Origin: Gammaproteobacteria bacterium UBA2679
GTDB lineage: Bacteria > Pseudomonadota > Gammaproteobacteria > Pseudomonadales > Oleiphilaceae
Reading direction: 5' to 3'
Assembly: GCA_002354735.1 (NCBI GenBank)
Contig: DEMD01000001.1
Coordinates: 68,675-132,674, forward strand
DNA length: 64,000 nucleotides
The notes beneath the pieces are model-generated. The model saw only the letters and a list, made by a program, of their open reading frames with translations, did not search any database and had not been told where the DNA came from. The position numbers and the translations under genes were made by a program. Of the stretch, positions 18,156 through 27,660 are shown piece by piece (the stretch's first letter is position 1; the number at the start of each line of letters is the position of its first letter).

Positions 18156-19387
18156 TTGAACACCACCCTCTCTGGTACGGGCTTGGTTTTTTCAAGCTTG
18201 GTATAAAACGGCATCAGAAGGAAGAAGGCGAAGTAAAGCCCGGTGCACACGGGCGCAAGCCAGTATGGCTGCTCGTTTGCAGGCAGTGCCCCACAGACGC
18301 CGAGTATGATGAAGCTCACCACGAATATGCCCAGCCAGACCTTGCTCATCCAGCCCTTGTAACGCCAGGACTTAACCGGACTACGATCCAGCCACGGCAG
18401 CACGAACAGGATGGCAATGGCACCGCCCATGACAATGACACCCCAGAGCTTGGCATCAACGCCGAAGAACGGATAGGTAATCGCCCGCAGCATTGCGTAG
18501 AAGGGGGTGAAGTACCAGACAGGCGCGATATGGTCCGGCGTCTTCAGCGCGTTTGCCGGCTCGAAGTTGGGCTTCTCAAGGAAATAGCCGCCGCCTTCAG
18601 GGAAGTAGAATACAACCATCAGGAAGATAAACAGGAAGATTACAATCGGCACCAGGTCGTGCACCGTGTAGTACGGGTGGAAAGGAATGCCATCCACGGG
18701 AATACCATCGGCACCCTTCACTTTCTTGATATCAACGCCGTCCGGATTGTTCGATCCAACTTCGTGCAGCGCCAGGATGTGCAATACCACCAGGCCAAGA
18801 ATAACGATAGGCAATGCCACAACGTGCAGAGCGAAAAAGCGGTTCAGGGTAATACCCGATATCAGGTAGTCGCCGCGTATCCACTGAGTAAGGTCTTCAC
18901 CGATAACAGGAATTGCACCAAACAGGGATACAATGACCTGCGCACCCCAGTATGACATCTGTCCCCACGGCAAGAGATACCCGAGGAAGGCTTCTGCCAT
19001 GAGCACCAGATAGATGATCATGCCAAAGATCCATATTAGTTCGCGCGGCTTCTGATACGAGCCATATAGCAGCGCCCGGAACATGTGCAGGTAAACAACC
19101 ACGAAGAAGGCCGTAGCACCGGTAGAGTGCAGGTAGCGAATAAGCCAGCCGTACTCTACATCGCGCATGATGTATTCAACAGACTTGAAAGCACCTTCGG
19201 CCGTGGGTACGTAGCTCATGGTCAGCCAGATACCGGTCAGCAGCTGGTTAACCAGCACAACCATTGATAGCACGCCGAACATGTACCACACGTTGAAATT
19301 CTTCGGCGCGTAGTACTTGCTCATGTGCTTTTCGAAAGCGTTTACAACCGGGAGTCTTGCGTCTATCCAACCGATCAACTTCTGCAT
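18152..19387 (-). CDS. petB: Cytochrome b of the bc1 complex
   Basis: Cytochrome b is the membrane core of ubiquinol:cytochrome c oxidoreductase and holds two b haems. The 411-residue protein has eight or more transmembrane helices. Visible features are the haem-ligand histidines in RYLHSTGATAFF, VYLHMFRALLYGSY and RFFALHVVALPI, and the Qo-site-type motif PEGG. Length is normal for proteobacterial cytochrome b. The start ATG shares bases with the Rieske stop (TAATG). Confidence 0.97.
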   Translation of the reverse strand: MQKLIGWIDARLPVVNAFEKHMSKYYAPKNFNVWYMFGVLSMVVLVNQLLTGIWLTMSYVPTAEGAFKSVEYIMRDVEYGWLIRYLHSTGATAFFVVVYLHMFRALLYGSYQKPRELIWIFGMIIYLVLMAEAFLGYLLPWGQMSYWGAQVIVSLFGAIPVIGEDLTQWIRGDYLISGITLNRFFALHVVALPIVILGLVVLHILALHEVGSNNPDGVDIKKVKGADGIPVDGIPFHPYYTVHDLVPIVIFLFIFLMVVFYFPEGGGYFLEKPNFEPANALKTPDHIAPVWYFTPFYAMLRAITYPFFGVDAKLWGVIVMGGAIAILFVLPWLDRSPVKSWRYKGWMSKVWLGIFVVSFIILGVCGALPANEQPYWLAPVCTGLYFAFFLLMPFYTKLEKTKPVPERVVFK

Positions 19388-19971
19388 TACGCATTCTCCT
19401 CATCTACGCCGACGATCACTGTATTGTCATCGACATACATATAGGGTGGCACTACCAGGTTCGCAGGCGCAGGCACACCCTTCGTCACGCGACCGGCGAG
19501 GTCAAACTTGCTGCCATGACATGGACAGTAATACCCACCCCAGCTCTCATTCGGAACGACTTCAGGCAGATACTGGGGCGAGCACCCCAGATGAGTGCAG
19601 ATGCCAACCACGACCAGCAGCTCTTCCTTACGCGACCGATGAATGTTCTTTGCGTAGACCGGCTGCTGCTCACGCTCTGAAAGCGGATCGGCGAGATCGT
19701 CCTTGTGTTCATCTAGTTCCTTGAGCATCTCGGGTGTCCGCTTCAACAGCCACACGGGCTTGCCGCGCCACTCAACAGTAATCTGCTGACCGGGCTCAAT
19801 CTTGCTGATGTCCACCTTGACGGGTGCGCCTGCTGCACGGGCCTTGGCACTGGGATTCCATGAAGCGACAAATGGTACTGCCGCTCCAACCATGCCGACA
19901 CCGCCTACCACTGCAGTTGCACCTACCAAAAAGCGGCGACGGCCATTACTGCCTGCGTCGACTTGCGCCAT
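19387..19971 (-). CDS. petA: Rieske iron-sulfur subunit of the bc1 complex
   Basis: This subunit passes electrons from ubiquinol to cytochrome c1. It carries the two cluster-binding motifs CTHLGC and CPCHGSKFD near the C-terminus, and an N-terminal twin-arginine signal anchor (NGRRRFLVGATAVVGG). I chose ATG 19971 (MAQVDAGSNG), which has GGAG 9 bases upstream. A GTG at 19986 is in frame but overlaps that site. The protein has 194 residues. It is first in the petABC operon. Confidence 0.96.
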   Translation of the reverse strand: MAQVDAGSNGRRRFLVGATAVVGGVGMVGAAVPFVASWNPSAKARAAGAPVKVDISKIEPGQQITVEWRGKPVWLLKRTPEMLKELDEHKDDLADPLSEREQQPVYAKNIHRSRKEELLVVVGICTHLGCSPQYLPEVVPNESWGGYYCPCHGSKFDLAGRVTKGVPAPANLVVPPYMYVDDNTVIVGVDEENA

Positions 19972-20118
19972 ACCTAGATTCTCCACACGTATTACGAATT
20001 TTGACTGCAGCTTGGGTCTGCGAATCTGGCGCCAGAGCGGAAGATACCGCGAAAACCGTGCCTGCGAGCATCGATCCAGGGCCTGTCCGAACTAAACTGC
20101 GGGCGTAAAATGGCCTGT

Positions 20119-20148
20119 ATAGTAAAAGAAAAGTCATCTTACTGACAA
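20119..20148 (-). promoter_or_regulatory. Candidate petABC promoter
   Basis: On the minus strand TTGTCA and TACTAT are 18 bases apart, about 150 bases before the Rieske start. The rest of the 19987-20361 gap holds the S9 terminator and otherwise nothing I recognise. Confidence 0.5.
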
Positions 20149-20231
20149 GCGGAAAGGCATTTATGATTTTGCCTGGCCCGCCAGAAAATCAAACACTTCG
20201 AGCAGCTCCAAGCATAACCGAACTCAAACAA

Positions 20232-20263
20232 AAATGCCGCCGAAGAGACCTTCGGCGGCATTT
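20232..20263. terminator. Intrinsic terminator after rplM-rpsI
   Basis: AAATGCCGCCGAAG and CTTCGGCGGCATTT form a perfect 14-base stem with a four-base loop. T runs follow on both strands (TTTTATT on plus, TTTTTG on minus). For this window it ends the rpsI transcript running on the minus strand. Confidence 0.9.
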
Positions 20264-20361
20264 TATTGTCCGTCCACACGAGCGAGGAGGACATCTCACC
20301 TCCCTGCCAGAAGCGCCTGAAAATAGGCGGCCAAGGCAGAAAGGTGTAACAGCAGCCTGAA

Positions 20362-20754
20362 TTAACGCTTGCTGAACTGTGGCTTCTTACGCGCCTTGCG
20401 CAGACCAACCTTCTTCCGCTCGACTTCACGGGCATCACGCGTGACATAGCCTGCCTTACGCAGAGCTGGACGGTTGGTTTCGTCATACTCGATCAGGGCA
20501 CGGGTGATACCGTGACGAATTGCGCCAGCCTGGCCTGAAGGGCCACCACCAGCAACAGTCACATAGATATCGAACTTGTCGGTCATTTCAGTGAGCTCGA
20601 GAGGCTGACGCACAACCATACGCGCAGTCTCACGACCAAAGTACGCTTCAAGCGTCTTTGAGTTGACGGTAATTTTACCAGTACCTGCGCGAAGGAACAC
20701 ACGTGCAGTCGAAGTTTTTCTACGGCCGGTTCCGTAGTTCTGATTGATAGCCAT
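20362..20754 (-). CDS. rpsI: Ribosomal protein S9
   Basis: S9 is a 30S subunit protein whose C-terminal tail touches the P-site tRNA. The 130 residues match the family throughout: [20 protein letters not shown] at the N-terminus, [19 protein letters not shown] in the centre, and the basic tail ending in KKPQFSKR. It follows rplM after 9 bases, the usual L13-S9 pair, and is followed by a strong terminator. Confidence 0.98.
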   Translation of the reverse strand: MAINQNYGTGRRKTSTARVFLRAGTGKITVNSKTLEAYFGRETARMVVRQPLELTEMTDKFDIYVTVAGGGPSGQAGAIRHGITRALIEYDETNRPALRKAGYVTRDAREVERKKVGLRKARKKPQFSKR

Positions 20755-20763
20755 GGTGATCCC

Positions 20764-21195
20764 TTATCCGATATTCAGTTCGATTGGCGACTGCGCGCTA
20801 TGTGGGTGCGCTTCACCAGCATAGACTTTCAGCTTGCGCAGCATGTCACGTCCGAGGGGGTTGCGCGGCATCATGCCCTTCACCGCCAGTTCGATTACTC
20901 GCTCTGGCTTGTGCTGAATCAGCTTCTCGAAGGACATCTCTTTCAAGCCACCGGGGTAACCGGTATGGCGATAATACATTTTATCGGTAGTCTTCCGACC
21001 GGTTACACGGATTTTTTCAGCATTGACTACAACGATGTAGTCGCCAGTATCAACATGTGGCGTGAATTCTGGCTTATGCTTGCCCCGTAAGCGGTGCGCA
21101 ATTTCGGTACTCAGTCGGCCTAGCGTCTTCTCGCTAGCGTCGACAACATACCAGTCGCGCTTGACTGTTTCTGGTTTGGCACTGATCGTTTTCAT
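20764..21195 (-). CDS. rplM: Ribosomal protein L13
   Basis: L13 is an early-assembly 50S protein. The 143 residues show [52 protein letters not shown] and [14 protein letters not shown] [18 protein letters not shown]. It starts the L13-S9 operon. In E. coli L13 represses its own mRNA; the leader here is about 200 bases, long enough for such control, but I could not identify a specific fold. Confidence 0.98.
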   Translation of the reverse strand: MKTISAKPETVKRDWYVVDASEKTLGRLSTEIAHRLRGKHKPEFTPHVDTGDYIVVVNAEKIRVTGRKTTDKMYYRHTGYPGGLKEMSFEKLIQHKPERVIELAVKGMMPRNPLGRDMLRKLKVYAGEAHPHSAQSPIELNIG

Positions 21196-21396
21196 GACGT
21201 GTCACTCGCACTCTGACTGATTATCTGACTGATTACTCAGTCGCTTATCCAACATTGAGGCCTGCATCCGCTCTGGATATAACGCGACTTGATATGTGGA
21301 TGTCACGTTGTGCTGCGGACCTGCAGACTTATTCCTCTTTCCGGTCGAATCGAGTTCACGGGGCCAAAACCGACCCGACCTGGGCAAGGGCGCAGG

Positions 21397-21426
21397 ATTA
21401 TACGAATTTGACGCGGCGTTTGCCAG
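21397..21426 (-). promoter_or_regulatory. rplM-rpsI promoter
   Basis: On the minus strand CTGGCA and a perfect TATAAT are 18 bases apart, followed by a GC-rich discriminator (CCTGCGCCC) as in stringently controlled ribosomal promoters. The leader to rplM is about 195 bases. The rest of the 21196-21502 gap shows no gene. Confidence 0.75.
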
Positions 21427-21502
21427 TTTTTTACCGTGAAAAAACTCAACTAAGGTCACGATGGCGCTGATGCAAGGCCTTTTCACTAACATAAAGCTGG
21501 AT

Positions 21503-22333
21503 TCAGATTAAAAAAGCCCCAAACAAACGCTCGGCATTAGCTGAAGTTTGAGCGATGACATCCTCTACCGGACAGCCGCGCAATTCGGCGAGCGACCGAG
21601 CGGTTATCATCAGCCGCTCCGGCGTATTGACCTCCCCCTGATGACCACAGACCGGCATGGACGGCGCATCCGATTCCAGCAGCAATGCCTCTATTGGCAA
21701 TCGGGCAACAGCATCACGAGTCTTGCTGGCCCGATCGTAGGTGATGATACCGCCTATGCCAAGCATGAAGCCGTGCTTGATAAACTGCTCGCCTTGCTCA
21801 TAACTGCCACTGAAGGCATGAATCATACCGCGCTTGAGGCCTGTCTCTTTGAGCAGACGCAACATGTCTTCGTGGGTCTTCACCGAGTGCAACAAGGCCG
21901 GCTTGCCCAGCTCTACTGCCAGCTCGAGCTGAGGCTTGAGGCGTGCCCGCTGCTGCTCGACAGACAGCTCGATATTCACATCCAGACCGACTTCCCCAAG
22001 CGCAACACAGTCATCCCGCTCCAACCACTCGGCCAGCGCCTTTATATCAGCGGCATCATGCTGATCCGCCCACCACGGATGGATGCCGTAAGCGGCGCGC
22101 ACATTCGCATTCGCTGCGGCAAGCTCAGACACCCTGCGCCAATTGCTCTTGCCGATCGAGGGCACTACGTAAGCATCTGGGGTTCGCTCGATCAACGTGT
22201 CCAGGCTGGTATTGGTCGAACCTTTGCCAGACGCACTAACTTCAACGTCGGCGCCCCCAGAGCGTATACCGGCCCGAGCTCGATAGTCCGCGAGCTCATC
22301 AAAGTCGAGATGGCAATGGGCGTCGATAAGCAT
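21503..22333 (-). CDS. tatD: TatD-family metal-dependent DNase
   Basis: TatD-family proteins are TIM-barrel hydrolases with DNase activity in several tested members. The metal-binding N-terminal motif DAHCHLD is present, as are GEVGLD, the HSVKTHEDML region and the C-terminal ESDAPSMPV line, where the Asp is a metal ligand. It has 276 residues, about 15 longer than usual because of a Gly/Ser-rich stretch near residues 22-40 (GIRSGGADVEVSASGKGS). It follows prfC by 6 bases and is probably the last gene of that operon. Which TatD subfamily it belongs to is unclear. Confidence 0.88.
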   Translation of the reverse strand: MLIDAHCHLDFDELADYRARAGIRSGGADVEVSASGKGSTNTSLDTLIERTPDAYVVPSIGKSNWRRVSELAAANANVRAAYGIHPWWADQHDAADIKALAEWLERDDCVALGEVGLDVNIELSVEQQRARLKPQLELAVELGKPALLHSVKTHEDMLRLLKETGLKRGMIHAFSGSYEQGEQFIKHGFMLGIGGIITYDRASKTRDAVARLPIEALLLESDAPSMPVCGHQGEVNTPERLMITARSLAELRGCPVEDVIAQTSANAERLFGAFLI

Positions 22334-22339
22334 GGATGA

Positions 22340-23944
22340 TCAATGCTCCCGTGTCGTTCTGAACTCCACCTTCGGATGACGTTCCTGGGCGAGCTGCAAG
22401 TTGACCCTCGTAGGTGCGAGATAAGTCAGGCTATCGCTACCATCAACAGCAATGTTCTCTGGCGCTTTGCGTCTGATTTCTTCCAGCGCTTTCGGATCCT
22501 CCGAAGTCAACCAGCGAGCAGTGCTGACACTGATCGACTCGTACACAGCCTCCACCTTGTATTCGGTTTTCAGTCTTGAGACAACTACGTCGAACTGCAG
22601 CATACCGACCGCCCCGACGATGAGATCATTGTTATTCAACGGACGGAAGACCTGCACAGCGCCCTCTTCCGACAACTGGATAAGGCCTTTCTGCAGCTGC
22701 TTGGACTTGAGTGGATCCCGCAGGAGGATACGACGGAACAGTTCGGGGGCAAAGTTGGGGATACCGGTGAACTTCAACTTTTCACCTTCGGTGAAGGTAT
22801 CCCCTATCTGGATTGTGCCGTGATTGTGCAAACCGATGATGTCACCAGCAAATGCTTCTTCGGCGCGCTCACGATCACCTGCCATGAAAGTTACGGCGTC
22901 GGCGATGCGCACATCCTTACCGAGCCGGACGTGATGCATTTTCATGCTCTGCTGATAATGTCCCGAACACACTCTCAGGAAGGCCACCCGGTCACGGTGC
23001 ATTGGGTCCATATTTGCCTGAATCTTGAATACAAAACCTGTAAATGGTGTTTCGCTCGCTTCAACTGTCCGGCTTTCAGTAGCACGGGCCTGCGGTGCAG
23101 GGGCCCACGCCACGAGACCATCGAGCATGTGGTCGACGCCGAAGTTGCCGAGCGCTGTACCGAAAACCACAGGCGTCAGTTCACCTGCCAGAAACGCAGC
23201 CTGATCGAATTCGTGGGACGCGCCCTTCAGCAGTTCGATCTCGTCGCGGAAGGCTTCAGCGCCGCCATCCATCAACTTGTCCAGCTCAGGATTGTCGAGG
23301 CCCTTGATAATGCGGGACTCCTGCACCGCATGTCCAAGGCCACTCTTGTAACAGATGATCTCGTCGCGCAGGAGGTGGTAGACGCCTTTAAAGCCTTTGC
23401 CGGACCCTATAGGCCAGGAAATCGGCGCGCAGCGGATGTTCAGCACTTCCTCTACCTCATCCAGAAGCTCCATAGGATCCCGGATATCGCGGTCGCACTT
23501 GTTCATGAAGGTCAGGATCGGGGTATCGCGTAGCCGGGTTACCTCCATCAGTTTGATAGTGCGATCCTCGACACCTTTTGCGCTGTCGATAACCATGAGG
23601 CAGGAGTCGACGGCTGTCAGTGTGCGGTAGGTGTCTTCCGAGAAATCCTCGTGCCCCGGCGTATCGAGCAGGTTCACCAGCGCACCGCCATAGGGGAACT
23701 GCATCACCGAAGTCGTGACCGAGATGCCACGATCTTTTTCCATCTGCATCCAGTCCGAACGCGCGAACTGACCAGACTTCTTGCCTTTCACCGTGCCAGC
23801 TTTCTGGATTGCACCACCATGCAGGAGGACCTTTTCGGTGATCGTGGTCTTGCCCGCGTCAGGGTGGGAGATAATGGCGAATGTTCGGCGCTTGGCGATT
23901 TCAGCGCCAAGTTTGCGGTCGCTAGCGACGGCTACTTGATTCAA
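22340..23944 (-). CDS. prfC: Peptide chain release factor 3 (RF3)
   Basis: RF3 is a GTPase that recycles RF1 and RF2 from the ribosome after termination. The 534 residues carry the G1 motif [10 protein letters not shown]3 DTPGHEDF and G4 NKCDRD, followed by EF-Tu-like domain II and the RF3 C-domain ([11 protein letters not shown] near the end). The start is a TTG at 23944 with GAGGA upstream. No ATG or GTG precedes the G1 region, and the TTG overlaps the preceding stop. This weak start may limit its output. Confidence 0.96.
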   Translation of the reverse strand: MNQVAVASDRKLGAEIAKRRTFAIISHPDAGKTTITEKVLLHGGAIQKAGTVKGKKSGQFARSDWMQMEKDRGISVTTSVMQFPYGGALVNLLDTPGHEDFSEDTYRTLTAVDSCLMVIDSAKGVEDRTIKLMEVTRLRDTPILTFMNKCDRDIRDPMELLDEVEEVLNIRCAPISWPIGSGKGFKGVYHLLRDEIICYKSGLGHAVQESRIIKGLDNPELDKLMDGGAEAFRDEIELLKGASHEFDQAAFLAGELTPVVFGTALGNFGVDHMLDGLVAWAPAPQARATESRTVEASETPFTGFVFKIQANMDPMHRDRVAFLRVCSGHYQQSMKMHHVRLGKDVRIADAVTFMAGDRERAEEAFAGDIIGLHNHGTIQIGDTFTEGEKLKFTGIPNFAPELFRRILLRDPLKSKQLQKGLIQLSEEGAVQVFRPLNNNDLIVGAVGMLQFDVVVSRLKTEYKVEAVYESISVSTARWLTSEDPKALEEIRRKAPENIAVDGSDSLTYLAPTRVNLQLAQERHPKVEFRTTREH

Positions 23945-24631
23945 GAGTAATCCTCTTCATGAAAGGCATTAAGTTTTTCGGGCCAGAAGGCGACGAAACC
24001 TGAGACCAGCATCCCGTTGATGACTCCCTCCGGCAACATGATCAGCGGCAGATAGCTGAGCAGCAAGGCATGATCACTACTCCAGACACGCTCACTCAGC
24101 ATCCAGCAGGCACCAAAAGCGGTCAGCATGCTGGCGCCGATCGCAAAACCTGCGCCCACAAAACCCGGGAGCATGATGAACAGGAAGAAGTTACCGTTCT
24201 GCCCCTTCGACCTGGCTTTCAATCAGGCGTCTGTTCAGGTGGCGTTCGAGCTTCAGAAATAGCAACGTGACGGCAACGGGGACAAGCACTACGAAAGCGA
24301 CTGTCATCGGTATTGTCTCAAAACGGCCGACGCCAATCAAAGGGCCGATGAAGCAGGCCAGTATGCCTATCACTGAGGCGTACAGCCAATGAAACACCAG
24401 CACCAGCACACTTATTCCCAGAAAATGGAATGCCAGACCAAGATCGGTCTCATATCGAATACGCCAGAGAATGAGCACAGCCAGCAAGGCACCACAGCAC
24501 ATGTGGAGAAACTGGCTGTCCTGAAACCGGCTAAAACGGACGTTGGCGACGAGGAAAAACACGATGACCGCCAGCGCCAGCCATTGTAGACCAACCCAGA
24601 AGGGCAAACTCGACTGCGCCAGGCACTCCAT
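23941..24631 (-). pseudogene. COG3235-like inner membrane protein, interrupted by a one-base frameshift
   Basis: Two overlapping frames together make one polytopic protein of about 230 residues. The first (ATG 24631, 146 codons) has several transmembrane helices (FWVGLQWLALAVIVFFLVAN, LHMCCGALLAVLILWRIRY). The second (stop 23941) continues with NFFLFIMLPGFVGAG and ends with LPEGVINGMLVSGFVAFWPE. I recall this C-terminal pattern from the COG3235 predicted permease family of Pseudomonas. Reading GGGG at 24202-24205 (CCCC on plus) as GGG joins them smoothly, giving IESQVEGQNGNFFLFIML. This could be a true mutation, a sequencing error in a homopolymer, or recoding. It lies between rimI and prfC in a tight operon. 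Function is unknown. Confidence 0.7.
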
Positions 24632-24634
24632 GGC

Positions 24635-25093
24635 TCAGGTACCATCAACCTCGAGCTGAAGCCCCATCAGAATGGCGTCTTCGCGTCCGCTTGCCGAGGG
24701 ATAATAGCCGTTGCGACGACCGATCTCGGCGTAGCCGGCAGAGTCATAGAGACGACGAGCGGGGGTATTGCTGGATCTGACCTCGAGAAATACGGTCGAA
24801 ACTTTACGAACTGTGAAGCGATCCTCCGCGAAGGCCATGAGCTGTGCACCGATGCCACGCCCCTGCAGCCCCGGTCGCACACAGATGTTGAGAATCTGCC
24901 CTTCGTCCAGAATAATCTTCAGCACGAGGTGACCTGCAATTTCGCCATCGGCCAGCAAGACCCAACATTCATCTGCGCCGTCCAGACAACCCATGAACGA
25001 CTGCTCACTCCAGGGATGTGAGTAGGATTCGCGTTCGATGGCGAGAACTTGCGGCAGGTCGCGCTCATGCATCAGTCTGTAGTCGAGTTTCAT
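24635..25093 (-). CDS. rimI: RimI, ribosomal protein S18 alanine N-acetyltransferase
   Basis: RimI is a GNAT enzyme that acetylates the N-terminal alanine of ribosomal protein S18. From ATG 25093 (MKLDYRLMHERDLPQV) it has 152 residues. The acetyl-CoA loop QGRGIGAQLM and the family line SNTPARRLYDSAGYAEIGRR are present, with AIERESYSHPWSEQSF near the N-terminus. The start lies 4 bases after the stop of the previous gene. Longer frames starting upstream would overlap that gene and are unlikely. In E. coli rimI follows holD and precedes prfC nearby, the same context as here. Confidence 0.92.
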   Translation of the reverse strand: MKLDYRLMHERDLPQVLAIERESYSHPWSEQSFMGCLDGADECWVLLADGEIAGHLVLKIILDEGQILNICVRPGLQGRGIGAQLMAFAEDRFTVRKVSTVFLEVRSSNTPARRLYDSAGYAEIGRRNGYYPSASGREDAILMGLQLEVDGT

Positions 25094-25097
25094 CAGG

Positions 25098-26000
25098 CTA
25101 GTTCCGCAGGGGCCCCGAACGCCTGGTGAGCAACAGCAACACTGTTTGAACATCGCGTCTGAGACGAACGTCCAGCAGAAGTGTGCGTAGCGGCGGTAGC
25201 AGTATGACCCGTGAACCCACCTGGCCAATCAGTTTGTCGGCGCTCCGAAGCGTCTCCTCTGGCATGGCGAGAATTTCACGCCAAACAAGGCTATGTTCAT
25301 CACTCCCGAGCGCGCCGACACCGTCACTGGCAACAGTTTCAGGCCCCACAAGTTCCGCAGTGAATAAAAGCGCCGGTCGCGAAGGCGCATCAGTACTCAG
25401 CCGCTGCTCCGCCCATATTTCTGCAACGCGCTCCGTTATGCACCTTTGATACATGACAAACGGATCCGTATTGCCTAGCAAGCCCAGAACAGAGGGCTTG
25501 AGGGGTGGCCAGCCAAAAACGGTGGTCAGGCCCGGCTCATACTCGCGAGCGGAGTCACCGGCTGGTTCACCCCCCATTCCAAACTGCCCACATATCGACA
25601 TGAACAAGGCTCGCTGGGACTTGTAACCAGATTCTTTCGACTCACCACTCAATACTGCAAACCAGTGTGGCCCAGTGGTATGACTGGTAACTACCGTGAA
25701 AGACTCGAGCGCTGGCTGATGCACCGGTTTGGATGCCGGGACACTTTCAGTTTTTGGCGCAGGCTTCGACCTTGCAGCCACAACGGCGACCTGCTCGCTG
25801 GGCGCATCAGCCACGATTGCCTGCCGAACTGCCGCAATTGATGACGATGGCATGGGCCTGTTGACTGCCGCATCAGCTGGCCTGGACAGCGCACCGCGGC
25901 GGCGCCCTACATACAGGTCCGCCCTAAGCACAGAGCCATCGATCCCGAGCGCAGCGAGACAACGTAATCGATGAGCCTCGTCAAGGGCGTAAGGGGTCAT
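25098..26000 (-). CDS. HolD-like protein (candidate DNA polymerase III psi subunit)
   Basis: I do not recognise this protein with certainty. The N-terminal 30 residues (LDEAHRLRCLAALGIDGSVL) resemble the start of HolD, the psi subunit of the DNA polymerase III clamp loader, where a Q-L-G-I segment leads to an Arg-Pro. The position directly before rimI is the place of holD in E. coli. A linker rich in Ala, Pro and Ser (about residues 35-105) separates this from a globular region from near HWFAVLSGE to the C-terminus. At 300 residues it is about twice the E. coli length. ATG 26000 is chosen; GTG 26003 and TTG 26009 are also in frame, just at the leuA stop. Confidence 0.45.
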   Translation of the reverse strand: MTPYALDEAHRLRCLAALGIDGSVLRADLYVGRRRGALSRPADAAVNRPMPSSSIAAVRQAIVADAPSEQVAVVAARSKPAPKTESVPASKPVHQPALESFTVVTSHTTGPHWFAVLSGESKESGYKSQRALFMSICGQFGMGGEPAGDSAREYEPGLTTVFGWPPLKPSVLGLLGNTDPFVMYQRCITERVAEIWAEQRLSTDAPSRPALLFTAELVGPETVASDGVGALGSDEHSLVWREILAMPEETLRSADKLIGQVGSRVILLPPLRTLLLDVRLRRDVQTVLLLLTRRSGPLRN

Positions 26001-26005
26001 CACCG

Positions 26006-27565
26006 TCAAACCAGACTCTGAGGATGAGCCTTGCGTTCCCCACTCAGGACGATATTGAGCGCATGGATATAAGCCTTCGCCGAAGCAATGACAATATCGG
26101 TATCGGCGCCGACGCCGTTGACGATCCGGCCATCCAGTTCGACGCGAACAGTAACCTCACCCTGTGCATCGATACCCTGGGTCACGTTGTTGACTGAGTA
26201 CAGCTGCAGCATCAGGCCAGAGTTCACAATCATCTCGATGGCGCTATAGGTCGCGTCAACAGGACCACCGCCCACCGCAAGCGCCGACCGTTCCTCACCG
26301 TCGACGGTCATGACGATCTTGGCCTCCGGGGTGGCTCCTGTTTCGGAGCAGACGCGCAGACTGACCAGCCGGAAGCGCTCTTCACCCGCAGCACTCTGGG
26401 TATCACTCACTATGGCCTGCAGGTCGGCATCGAAAATTTCGTGCTTCTTGTCCGCGAGATTCTTGAAACGGGCGAATGCTTCGTTCAGTTCAGTATCGGA
26501 GCTGAAGCTGTAGCCGAGATCGTACAGTCTGGTCTTGAAGGCATTGCGGCCGGAGTGCTTGCCAAGTACAAGACTGTTGGCATGCCAGCCGACATCTTCA
26601 GCCTTCATGATTTCGTAGGTTTCTCGGTGTTTGATCACGCCGTCCTGGTGGATGCCAGACTCATGCGCAAAGGCATTGGCGCCGACGATAGCCTTGTTGG
26701 GCTGAACCGGGAAACCCGTCACCGTCGAAACCAGTTTGGATGCCGGAACGATCTGTCTGGTGTCGATCCTGGTGGCCAGATCGAAGAGGTCAGGTCGCGT
26801 ACGCACGGCCATGACCACCTCTTCGAGTGCAGCATTGCCGGCGCGCTCGCCGAGACCATTGATAGTGCACTCCACCTGACGGGCACCATTACTCACTGCC
26901 GCGAGTGAGTTCGCCACCGCCAGCCCCAGATCGTTATGACAGTGGCAGGAGAAGATGGCCTTCGAGGCGTTTGGCACGCGCTCCATCAAAGTCCTTATTA
27001 GCAGACCGAACTGTTCCGGAATCGCATAGCCGACGGTATCCGGGATATTGATAGTGCGTGCGCCAGCATCGATTGTGGCCTCGATGATCCGGCAAAGGAA
27101 GTCCAGCTCCGAACGACCAGCATCCTCACAGCTGAACTCGACGTCAGACACCAGGTTCCGGGCCAGGCCAACCGCTCTCACCGCCTGCTCTATGACGGCT
27201 TCCGGCTGCATCTGAAGCTTGTACTTCATATGGATCGGTGAGGTTGCTATAAAGGTGTGGATTCGGCCTGAAGCTGCCGGTTTCAGGGCCCGTGCAGCAC
27301 TCTCGATATCTTTATCGAGCGCTCGGGACAAACTGCAAACCGTAGAGTCACGAACTGCCTCGGCAATCATGCGTACGGCTTCAAAGTCGTCGGGGCTTGC
27401 GACTGCAAAGCCAGCCTCGATGACATCGACCTTCATCTTTTCCAGCGCCTTGGCAATCCGGAGCTTCTCGACCTTCGTCATCGAGGCGCCCGGACTCTGT
27501 TCCCCATCGCGGAGCGTGGTGTCGAAGATGATGAGTCTGTCTTGAGCTGAAGCATTCGAATTCAT
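26006..27565 (-). CDS. leuA: 2-isopropylmalate synthase
   Basis: LeuA condenses acetyl-CoA with 2-oxoisovalerate, the first committed step to leucine. The 519-residue protein has the TIM-barrel domain ([16 protein letters not shown], the metal-binding [43 protein letters not shown]). The C-terminal leucine-binding regulatory domain follows (about residues 390-519). So feedback inhibition by leucine is expected. It stands first in the run leuA-(holD-like)-rimI-membrane protein-prfC-tatD. A good promoter is seen 45 bases upstream; the short leader leaves no room for a leucine attenuator. Confidence 0.97.
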   Translation of the reverse strand: MNSNASAQDRLIIFDTTLRDGEQSPGASMTKVEKLRIAKALEKMKVDVIEAGFAVASPDDFEAVRMIAEAVRDSTVCSLSRALDKDIESAARALKPAASGRIHTFIATSPIHMKYKLQMQPEAVIEQAVRAVGLARNLVSDVEFSCEDAGRSELDFLCRIIEATIDAGARTINIPDTVGYAIPEQFGLLIRTLMERVPNASKAIFSCHCHNDLGLAVANSLAAVSNGARQVECTINGLGERAGNAALEEVVMAVRTRPDLFDLATRIDTRQIVPASKLVSTVTGFPVQPNKAIVGANAFAHESGIHQDGVIKHRETYEIMKAEDVGWHANSLVLGKHSGRNAFKTRLYDLGYSFSSDTELNEAFARFKNLADKKHEIFDADLQAIVSDTQSAAGEERFRLVSLRVCSETGATPEAKIVMTVDGEERSALAVGGGPVDATYSAIEMIVNSGLMLQLYSVNNVTQGIDAQGEVTVRVELDGRIVNGVGADTDIVIASAKAYIHALNIVLSGERKAHPQSLV

Positions 27566-27605
27566 GAGAGCCTACCTGCGAGCGACTGGCGAAGCCTAGC
27601 CGAAC

Positions 27606-27634
27606 ACTATAAAACAGATCGAAAATCGGCACAA
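27606..27634 (-). promoter_or_regulatory. leuA promoter
   Basis: On the minus strand TTGTGC and TATAGT are 17 bases apart, ending about 40 bases before the leuA ATG. Confidence 0.7.
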
Positions 27635-27660
27635 AGATCTTCGGGCAATCGATGCCCCCA

